From Rhodospirillales bacterium (GTDB lineage: Bacteria > Pseudomonadota > Alphaproteobacteria > Rhodospirillales > 2-02-FULL-58-16), in NCBI GenBank assembly GCA_021775195.1, contig JAJFIG010000165.1, positions 1 through 5,776 of the forward strand: 5,776 nt of DNA, written 5' to 3'. Below, piece after piece: positions 1 to 4,835 of the stretch. The position numbers and the translations under genes are program-made. The notes beneath the pieces were generated by a model. The model was not told the origin of the DNA. It saw only the letters and a program-made list of their open reading frames with translations, and ran no database searches. The number at the start of each line of letters is the position of its first letter. The stretch's first letter is position 1.

Positions 1-342
1 GCCGCCGCCCTGGCCGAGGCCCACAACGTCATGGTCGTTCCCCACAATCCGCTGTCACCGGTCGGCCTTGCCGCATGTCTACAGATCGATGCGTCAATTC
101 CCAACTTTGCGGTCCAGGAATACACCACCGGGTTCGAGGCCGGGGTCATGGTCTCCGGCGAGAAGCACCTTGGCCACGACATCGTCGATGAGGTGCCGGT
201 CCCTGTTGGCGGGTTCGTCGACATCCCGACCCGGCCGGGCATCGGAATCGATCTCGTCGACGACCCCGCCGCGGTTCGCCCGCCGTTCTCCAAACCCGTC
301 GTCATGCGCCTGCACAAGGACGGGTTTCCGGTCGATCAATAA
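1..342 (+). CDS. Enolase-superfamily (mandelate racemase/muconate lactonizing) sugar-acid dehydratase, C-terminal fragment
   Basis: This is the last 113 codons of a gene whose start lies before the window; frame 1 is open from base 1 to the TAA at 340-342. The visible part resembles the C-terminal end of the TIM-barrel domain and the closing C-terminal segment of galactonate or mannonate dehydratase-like proteins. The motif VPHNPLSPVGLAACLQ (fragment residues 13-28) matches the family's APHxPLGPIxLAAxLQ, whose His (H15 here) acts as an acid/base catalyst in related dehydratases. The QEY at 39-41 matches the conserved Gln-Glu after it. Family members remove water from sugar acids such as D-galactonate to give 2-keto-3-deoxy acids, using Mg2+ bound by residues that lie upstream of this window. 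Substrate cannot be assigned from this fragment. The gene converges on the M81 gene with a gap of 10 nt, so the two are transcribed toward each other. Confidence 0.85.
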   Translation, partial: AAALAEAHNVMVVPHNPLSPVGLAACLQIDASIPNFAVQEYTTGFEAGVMVSGEKHLGHDIVDEVPVPVGGFVDIPTRPGIGIDLVDDPAAVRPPFSKPVVMRLHKDGFPVDQ

Positions 343-352
343 GGCGCCGTCC

Positions 353-1903
353 TCACCGGTCCGGCGGCGTCCAGGCGGCGTCCTCGTCCAGGGGATAGAC
401 CGGCCTCGGCAGGCCTTTCCATTGGAAGCGCTCCAGCACCGGCGCCGTCAGCCCAGCGGTATCCACCTCGTAGACGTTCTCGGGCGGGAACCAGGGCTCG
501 AACCCGGCCCGGAAATGGCCCCGGGATTTCACCGTCACCGTTCGCGCCCGGGCGATGTCGAGGCCGAAAGCCTCGAAGAACATGGGGTCCGCCGTCTGGT
601 GGCGCTGGGTGATGACGATGACCGTGATCCCGTCGTCGCCGCCGATCCGCAGCGCCGCTGACGGCCCCAGTTCCATCGCCCGCCCCGCCGCCATGCCCAG
701 GCGCCCGACGATGGAGCCATCGATGAGCTTCAGCACCCGCGCCGGGGCCTCGAAGCGCTTGGCGAACTCGGTCTCAACCGTGCGGTTGAAGACGGCCTCG
801 AATTCCGCCCCTTCGCCCCGCTCGTGGGCCTCCGCCGCCAGGGCCGCGTCGACGTAGGATCCCATGAACACCTTCCGCGCCCCGGCCTCGACCAGGGCCT
901 TCAGCAGCCACGTCGTGTTGCCGCCGCCGCCGCCGCCCGGGTTGTCGCCGGAATCGGAAAAAATCACCGCCGGCAGGCTGTCGTCGTCGGCGACCTTGAT
1001 GGCCAGGCCGACGGCGTCCTCCAGGGGCGTCAGTCGGCGCCGGAACCGCTCCCGGTCGGCCCAGCCCTTGGCTGCGATCTCCAGCGCCAGGCTTTGTGCC
1101 GGCGCCAGGTCGTCGCGCCCGGTGACCACGACCGCGACGCCGTTCTTGGGCGTGTCCCCGAAGACGAAGCCGCCGAAGACCGAGACGTTGAGGATCGCGC
1201 CCCCCAGCTCCCGCTGGCGCCGCTGGCCAAAGTCGATCATGTCGGCGTAGGGGCCTTCGCGGGTCAGCAGGGTGACGCTGGCCGGGGTCAGGGGCAGGCG
1301 GATGAAGGCCGCCTTGGGCCGAGCGCCGGCGAGGATGGTGCGCACCGTGAACGCCGCCTCCTCGCCCCGCTGCATCATGTCCACGTGGGGGTTGGTCAGA
1401 TAGCCGATCAGCACGTCGGCGCTCTCCACCATGGACTCCGATATGTTGGCGTGGAGGTCGTGGGTCGCCACGATTGTCGTTTCCGGTCCCACGGCCTCTC
1501 GGATACGCCGGACCAGGGTCCCGTCGGGATCGTGATCGCTCACCGCCGTCATCGCCCCATGATTGGCGACGTAGACGGCGTCCACCGGTCCCGCTGCCGC
1601 CAGGGCCGCGATGATGGCCTCCGCCGTCCGCCCGAAGAAGCCGTCGTCCACGGGTCCTGCCGGCTGGCAGCCGGTCAGCACCGTCGGCACCGGTTCCCAT
1701 GGCCCGGTGGCATTCATGGCCCCGATGAAGGCGGTCATCTCCAGGGGCATCACCGAATGGGTCTTGGCTCCTTCGTCGACGATGGCCTGGCCTTCCAGGT
1801 AGTAGCGCGAGCGGAAATCCGCCTCCGTCGCCACCGGCGCGAAGGCGTTGCTTTCCAGAATGATGCCCGCCAGGGCGACCCTGGGCGTCGTCGGGGTTGT
1901 CAT
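353..1903 (-). CDS. M81 family metallopeptidase (MlrC/microcystinase C-like)
   Basis: A 516-residue protein with full-length M81 architecture: an N-terminal MlrC/DUF1485 domain (about residues 8-300) and a C-terminal MlrC domain (about 310-500). Landmarks are LESNAF (16-21), NHGAM (114-118), HDLHAN (148-153), NPHVD (171-175), SDSGDNPGGG (316-325) and KSRGHFRAGFEP (459-470). D149, H151 and H173 sit where the family's zinc ligands are expected. The founding member, microcystinase C, hydrolyses linear microcystin breakdown products. Most homologues occur in bacteria that never meet microcystin and have unknown peptide or amide substrates, so no toxin role is implied. The family's usual HESNTF N-terminal motif reads LESNAF here, which may mark a subfamily. 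The ATG at 1903 is chosen because GGAGAGAG lies 7-14 nt upstream and the protein begins with the expected beta strand (RVALAGIILESN). No signal peptide is seen, so it is probably cytoplasmic. It is divergent from the deacylase gene. Confidence 0.9.
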   Translation of the reverse strand: MTTPTTPRVALAGIILESNAFAPVATEADFRSRYYLEGQAIVDEGAKTHSVMPLEMTAFIGAMNATGPWEPVPTVLTGCQPAGPVDDGFFGRTAEAIIAALAAAGPVDAVYVANHGAMTAVSDHDPDGTLVRRIREAVGPETTIVATHDLHANISESMVESADVLIGYLTNPHVDMMQRGEEAAFTVRTILAGARPKAAFIRLPLTPASVTLLTREGPYADMIDFGQRRQRELGGAILNVSVFGGFVFGDTPKNGVAVVVTGRDDLAPAQSLALEIAAKGWADRERFRRRLTPLEDAVGLAIKVADDDSLPAVIFSDSGDNPGGGGGGNTTWLLKALVEAGARKVFMGSYVDAALAAEAHERGEGAEFEAVFNRTVETEFAKRFEAPARVLKLIDGSIVGRLGMAAGRAMELGPSAALRIGGDDGITVIVITQRHQTADPMFFEAFGLDIARARTVTVKSRGHFRAGFEPWFPPENVYEVDTAGLTAPVLERFQWKGLPRPVYPLDEDAAWTPPDR

Positions 1904-2020
1904 CGGTGTACTCTCTCCGTCGGTGAAGCCGGTGGACCGGGCTAACGTCTGTACGGGGCCGCGATCCCGGTGATACTCTCATGCTCTCCGGCGACCAACA
2001 ACCACGGGAAACACCGCTCC
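1904..2020. promoter_or_regulatory. Divergent intergenic region between the M81 gene and the deacylase operon
   Basis: These 117 bp separate two divergent start codons, so promoters for both directions must lie here or overlap the genes. The region contains a 12-bp inverted repeat, CCGGT-GG-ACCGG, at 1929-1940, which could be an operator for a regulator coded elsewhere. A GATACT at 1972-1977 is a weak match to a -10 element, but no matching -35 was found. Promoter positions are therefore not assigned; only the region is. Confidence 0.4.
1911..1918 (-). promoter_or_regulatory. Ribosome binding site of the M81 gene
   Basis: On the minus strand the sequence reads GGAGAGAG followed by 7 nt (TACACCG) and the ATG at 1903. 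It is a good Shine-Dalgarno match at a normal distance and supports that start over longer readings of the frame. Confidence 0.6.
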
Positions 2021-2983
2021 ATGGCACAGGACACCAGGGACAACTACGCCATCGAACTCACCGCGCCCGACATCTCCGCCTACCGCGAGGGCAATACCGG
2101 CGTCGAGTACGTCACAACGTTCGATTCCGGCCAAGCCGGGCCCCATGTCATGGTCTCCGCCGTCGTCCACGGCAACGAACTCTGCGGCGCCATCGCCGTC
2201 GACTTCCTGTTCCGCCAAGGCATCCGCCCGACCCGGGGCCGGCTGACCCTGGCCTTCGCCAACGTCGACGCCTACCTCTCCTTCGACGCCGACGATCCCA
2301 CCGCGTCCCGCTTCGTCGACGAGGATTTCAACCGCCTTTGGGATGTCGAGACCCTGGACGGTCCCCGCGATAGCGTCGAGCTCCGGCGCGCCCGCCGGCT
2401 CCGTCCCGTCGTCGCCACCGTCGACTACCTGCTCGATATCCATTCCATGCAGCACGCTACCCAGCCCCTGATGATGGCCGGTCCCCTGATCAAGGGCCGC
2501 GACCTCGCCCGCGGCGTCGGCGTTCCCGAGCTCGTGGTCACCGACGCCGGCCATTCGGCCGGGCGCCGCATGCGCGACTACGAGGACTTCTCCCACCCCG
2601 ACAGCCCCAGGAACGCGCTGCTCATCGAATGCGGCCAGCACTGGGAGGCGAGCAGCGGCGACCTCGCCATCGAGACCGCCCTGCGCTTCCTTCTTCATCT
2701 CGACATGGTCGACGCCGGCGCCGTCACCGAGCTGCTGCCCGAAGGGCCGTTGCCGACCCAGCGTTTCATCGAGGTCACCGGCCCGGTGACCATCGAGACC
2801 GACAATTTCAGTTTCACCGAGGACTTCCGCGGCCTCGAGGTCATCCACAAGGCGGGTACCGTGATCGGCCATGACGGCGATCTTCCGGTAACCACGCCCT
2901 ATGACGACTGCGTCCTGATCATGCCGTCCCGCCGACTCAATGCCGGCGCCTCCGCCGTCCGTTTCGGCCGCTACGTCGAATAG
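2021..2983 (+). CDS. Succinylglutamate desuccinylase/aspartoacylase (AstE/AspA) family zinc deacylase
   Basis: A 320-residue protein of the M14-like AspA/AstE family, which removes acyl groups from N-acyl amino acids (for example N-acetylaspartate, N-succinylglutamate or N-acetyl-diaminobutyrate). The zinc site is visible: VVHGNE (48-53) supplies H50 and E53, and LDIHSM (138-143) supplies H141. DEDFNR (100-105) matches the family's D(L/F)NR substrate-binding motif, and IECGQH (202-207) carries the likely catalytic Glu203. The C-terminal part (about 245-320) fits the small beta-rich domain of the family. The length is normal. The frame opens upstream at a GTG (1970), but ATG 2021 is preferred: GGGAA lies 10 nt upstream, and the extra 17 residues look like untranslated leader. 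The substrate is unknown. It leads a plus-strand pair with the threonine synthase gene 35 bp downstream, and is divergent from the M81 gene. EutE/DoeB of ectoine breakdown belong to the same family, but no other ectoine genes are visible. Confidence 0.85.
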   Translation: MAQDTRDNYAIELTAPDISAYREGNTGVEYVTTFDSGQAGPHVMVSAVVHGNELCGAIAVDFLFRQGIRPTRGRLTLAFANVDAYLSFDADDPTASRFVDEDFNRLWDVETLDGPRDSVELRRARRLRPVVATVDYLLDIHSMQHATQPLMMAGPLIKGRDLARGVGVPELVVTDAGHSAGRRMRDYEDFSHPDSPRNALLIECGQHWEASSGDLAIETALRFLLHLDMVDAGAVTELLPEGPLPTQRFIEVTGPVTIETDNFSFTEDFRGLEVIHKAGTVIGHDGDLPVTTPYDDCVLIMPSRRLNAGASAVRFGRYVE

Positions 2984-3018
2984 CCCGCCCCAAAACCAGA
3001 ACAACGGAACCCCCGACC

Positions 3019-4263
3019 ATGGCACCTTCCGATCGATCCGGCGGCCCCATCGGCCCCTTCGTCACCCACCTCGAATGCAGCGCCACCGGCGAAAAGCATC
3101 CCGCCGACACCCTCCAGCGCCTGTCCCCGGCCGGCGCCCCGTTCCTCGTGCGCTACGACCTCGAGGGCATCGCCAAGGCCGTCAACCGCGACGACCTGCT
3201 CCGCCGCCCCGCCGACATGTGGCGCTGCTCCGAGCTCTTGCCCGTGCCCGGGCCCGGCGACATCGTCAATCTGGGCGAAGCCGCGACCCCCGTCGTCGGG
3301 CTGCCCCGCCTCGCCGCGCGCCTGGGGGCGACGGAAATCATGGTCAAGGACGAAGGCCGTCTGCCCACCGGCTCGTTCAAGGCCCGCGGCCTGGCCATGG
3401 CGGTGACCATGGCCAAGGTCTTCGGGGTCACCCGCCTCGCCATGCCCACCGCCGGCAACGCCGGCTCGGCGACCGCCGCCTACGCCGCCCACGCCGGCAT
3501 GGAGTCCTATGTCTTCACCCCTGACGACACTGCCGAGACGACGGTCCGCGAGATCGCCTATCACGGCGCCCGCGTCTACCGGGTCAACGGCCTCGTCAAC
3601 GCCTGCGCCAAGGTCGTCCACCAGGGCACCGAGGCCATGGGCTGGTTCGACCTGACCACCCTGGAGGAGCCCTACCGCATCGAGGGCAAGAAGACCATGG
3701 GCTTGGAACTGGCCGATCAGCTGGGCTGGGAGCTTCCCGACGCCATCTACTACCCCACCGGCGGCGGCACCGGCTTCATCGGCATGTGGAAGGCCTTCGC
3801 CGAGCTCGAGGCCATCGGCTGGATCGGCGCCAAGCGCCCGCGCATGGTGGCCGTGCAGTCCACCGGCTGCGGCCCCATCGTCAAGGCCTTCGAGGCTGGC
3901 GCCGACCACGTCGCCGAGGCCTGGGCCGACGCCGAGACCATCCTGCACGGGGTCCGCGTGCCCAAGCCCCTGGGCGACCGCCTGATCCTCAAGGTGATCG
4001 CCGAAAGCAACGGCTGGGCCATCGCCGTCTCCGACGCCGAGGTCGTGGACGCCCGCGCCGAGGTCGCCCGCGAGGAGGGCCTCCATCTCTGCCCCGAGGG
4101 CGCCGCCACCTATGCCGCCTACCTCAAGGACCTGGCAGCGGGCCGGCTAGGCCCCGGCGACCGGGTGGTCCTGTTCAACACCGCCAGCGGCCTGAAATCG
4201 ACCATGCCGCCCATGGAAAAGCGCCTCGACCACACCCAGACCATCGACTACGCCACCCTCTGA
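3019..4263 (+). CDS. Threonine synthase-like PLP-dependent enzyme (short type)
   Basis: A 414-residue fold-type II PLP enzyme. Threonine synthase converts O-phosphohomoserine and water to threonine and phosphate. PTGSFKARG (116-124) carries the PLP Schiff-base lysine K121. PTAGNAGSA (143-151) is the asparagine loop that contacts the PLP ring, and PTGGGTGF (246-253) is the glycine loop that holds the PLP phosphate. The N-terminus, THLECSATGEKHPAD (16-30), is the region that in many short-type enzymes forms a Cys-containing knuckle; only C20 remains. The length of about 410 fits the short class typical of archaea, plants and actinobacteria, rather than the longer proteobacterial ThrC of about 460. 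It may therefore be a second, specialised copy in this genome. Diaminopropionate or threonine dehydratase-like activity cannot be excluded. ATG 3019 follows a weak GGA (3006-3008). It is probably co-transcribed with the deacylase gene. Confidence 0.83.
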   Translation: MAPSDRSGGPIGPFVTHLECSATGEKHPADTLQRLSPAGAPFLVRYDLEGIAKAVNRDDLLRRPADMWRCSELLPVPGPGDIVNLGEAATPVVGLPRLAARLGATEIMVKDEGRLPTGSFKARGLAMAVTMAKVFGVTRLAMPTAGNAGSATAAYAAHAGMESYVFTPDDTAETTVREIAYHGARVYRVNGLVNACAKVVHQGTEAMGWFDLTTLEEPYRIEGKKTMGLELADQLGWELPDAIYYPTGGGTGFIGMWKAFAELEAIGWIGAKRPRMVAVQSTGCGPIVKAFEAGADHVAEAWADAETILHGVRVPKPLGDRLILKVIAESNGWAIAVSDAEVVDARAEVAREEGLHLCPEGAATYAAYLKDLAAGRLGPGDRVVLFNTASGLKSTMPPMEKRLDHTQTIDYATL

Positions 4264-4304
4264 CCCGGTCCGCTGTGGCCGGCTTGGTGAACCCTTGGGC
4301 ATCC

Positions 4305-4372
4305 TGTGGATAACTTTGTGGAAAACTCTGTGGATAAAGATGTGGGCAACAATGTGATCAATTTGTGGAAAG
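4305..4372 (-). repeat. Phased array of six DnaA-box-like 9-mers (12-bp period), candidate DnaA-binding site
   Basis: Six TGTG-starting 9-mers begin at 4305, 4317, 4329, 4341, 4353 and 4364, so successive starts are 12, 12, 12, 12 and 11 bp apart. They are TGTGGATAA, TGTGGAAAA, TGTGGATAA, TGTGGGCAA, TGTGATCAA and TGTGGAAAG. Read on the minus strand, boxes 1 and 3 are exact copies of the DnaA box TTATCCACA. Box 2 (TTTTCCACA) has one mismatch, boxes 4 and 6 have two, and box 5 has three. All point the same way. Dense, same-strand DnaA boxes are typical of replication origins and of DnaA-regulated or DnaA-titrating loci. The array starts 42 bp after the threonine synthase stop. An origin of a chromosome or secondary replicon is possible, but no rep, dnaA, parA or other replication gene is in view. 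An iteron array for another initiator is the alternative. Confidence 0.7.
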
Positions 4373-4560
4373 CGTCTCCAAGTATATGAAACTGTTGTCG
4401 GTATTCATTGGAGCAGACTCGACTGAATACAATGTTATGCAACCATTGATTTTATCACATCCTTTTTCTACGGGCCCGTTATTGCCACGATTTCTTGAAC
4501 CGTGTGAATCAATGCTTCCTGGTGTCGGCCCACTTGTGATATTGATATAGCCGACCGAAG
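4373..4560. other. AT-rich island beside the DnaA-box array, no convincing gene
   Basis: By hand count, 4381-4470 is 31 of 90 G+C (34%) and 4381-4550 is 70 of 170 (41%), against about 62-77% in the surrounding genes. It lies directly next to the DnaA-box-like array, where an origin's DNA unwinding element would be expected. It contains two GANTC sites (4416-4420 and 4506-4510), the target of the alphaproteobacterial cell-cycle methylase CcrM, and a 10-bp palindrome ACGGGCCCGT (4470-4479). Near the right edge is a 6-bp inverted repeat, GTCGGC (4524-4529) and GCCGAC (4550-4555), around an AT-rich 20-nt loop. Short frames across it have no supporting ribosome binding site and no recognisable product. 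Base composition also fits an old horizontally acquired remnant or a strong promoter region. Confidence 0.45.
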
Positions 4561-4590
4561 CCCTACCGGGGCAGCGGTGAGGGGATGAAG

Positions 4591-4624
4591 GATAGCGGTG
4601 GCCGGCGCCAAGGAGTGCGCTATC
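4591..4624. repeat. Inverted repeat GATAGCG ... CGCTATC
   Basis: GATAGCG (4591-4597) and CGCTATC (4618-4624) are perfect 7-base complements separated by 20 nt of GC-rich sequence. As RNA they would form a stem-loop; as DNA they could be a split operator. There is no T-run after it, so it does not look like an intrinsic terminator. It lies about 210 bp upstream of the PAS-GGDEF start. The rest of 4625-4740 shows only a short hairpin, GCGGG-TAATTT-CCCGC (4711-4726). Confidence 0.3.
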
Positions 4625-4741
4625 GGCTAGCTGTGCGAGTCTCAATTTCCTCACCAGATTTAGCCTATTTTGTGGTGGCTTCGAGCAATATGTGCTAAAT
4701 GTCGTGCCGTGCGGGTAATTTCCCGCCTGCACTACGGTTCT

Positions 4742-4821
4742 TCGGTCTGCCGGCACGGGCGCCGGCGGTGGCAGGCCGATTTGGAAACTATGTTCGACCT
4801 TGGGGTGCCAAGGCACCTCAG
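4742..4821 (+). promoter_or_regulatory. Structured leader upstream of the PAS-GGDEF gene
   Basis: Two structures lie close together before the ribosome binding site. The first is a 10-bp stem, 4742-4751 with 4770-4779 (one G-U pair), closing an 18-nt GC-rich loop. The second is an overlapping pair: CCTTGG (4798-4803) can pair with CCAAGG (4808-4813), or 4801-4808 can pair with 4813-4820 (eight pairs, one G-U) with a CAAG loop. These last two cannot form together. The second ends 5 nt before the GGAGG of the downstream gene, close enough to affect ribosome access. The shape suggests a translational switch or a regulator-binding leader. I do not recognise it as a known riboswitch; the c-di-GMP GEMM motif was looked for and not seen. 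No transcription start is identified, so it is unproven that this is transcribed as a leader. Confidence 0.4.
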
Positions 4822-4825
4822 CGGT

Positions 4826-4830
4826 GGAGG
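4826..4830 (+). promoter_or_regulatory. Strong ribosome binding site of the PAS-GGDEF gene
   Basis: GGAGG is followed by TTGGC and the ATG at 4836, a spacing of 5 nt. It is the best Shine-Dalgarno match in the window. It decides the start over the in-frame GTG at 4824, which would overlap the site. Confidence 0.75.
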
Positions 4831-4835
4831 TTGGC

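Noticed and set aside
824..1945. Long plus-strand frame (373 codons) across the M81 gene
   Set aside because: The minus-strand M81 protein is full length and conserved; this frame is a composition artefact.
1979..3025. A 348-codon minus-strand open frame opposite the deacylase gene
   Set aside because: It is a shadow of a gene with intact zinc-site motifs. The product has no recognisable domain and would overlap the divergent promoter region.
2971..4086. A 371-codon open frame on the minus strand opposite the threonine synthase gene
   Set aside because: It is the antisense of a gene with clear PLP motifs. Its composition (Gly/Ala/Asp/Val-rich, no motif) is typical of reverse frames in high-GC DNA.
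4265..4282. Possible terminator after the threonine synthase gene: 6-bp stem CCGGTC/GGCCGG
   Set aside because: The stem includes a T-G pair and is followed by CTTGGTGAAC with no T-run, so it lacks the form of an intrinsic terminator.
4365..4550. A 61-codon plus-strand frame starting at a GTG inside the last DnaA-like box
   Set aside because: No ribosome binding site for the GTG or the internal ATG at 4386, AT-rich codons unlike the neighbours, and no recognisable product.
4585..4698. A 37-codon frame (MKDSGGRRQG...) preceded by GGTGAGGGG
   Set aside because: The purine run touches the ATG, too close for normal initiation. The product has no recognisable features. A leader peptide cannot be excluded but is not supported.
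4735..4810. tRNA-like stretch (GTTCGACC followed by a CCA)
   Set aside because: The T-stem and acceptor stem do not pair when laid out from the CCA, and no anticodon arm fits.
4742..4821. Cyclic-di-GMP (GEMM) riboswitch before the GGDEF gene
   Set aside because: The conserved GEMM sequence blocks and tetraloop receptor pattern were not seen; only unassigned hairpins are present.
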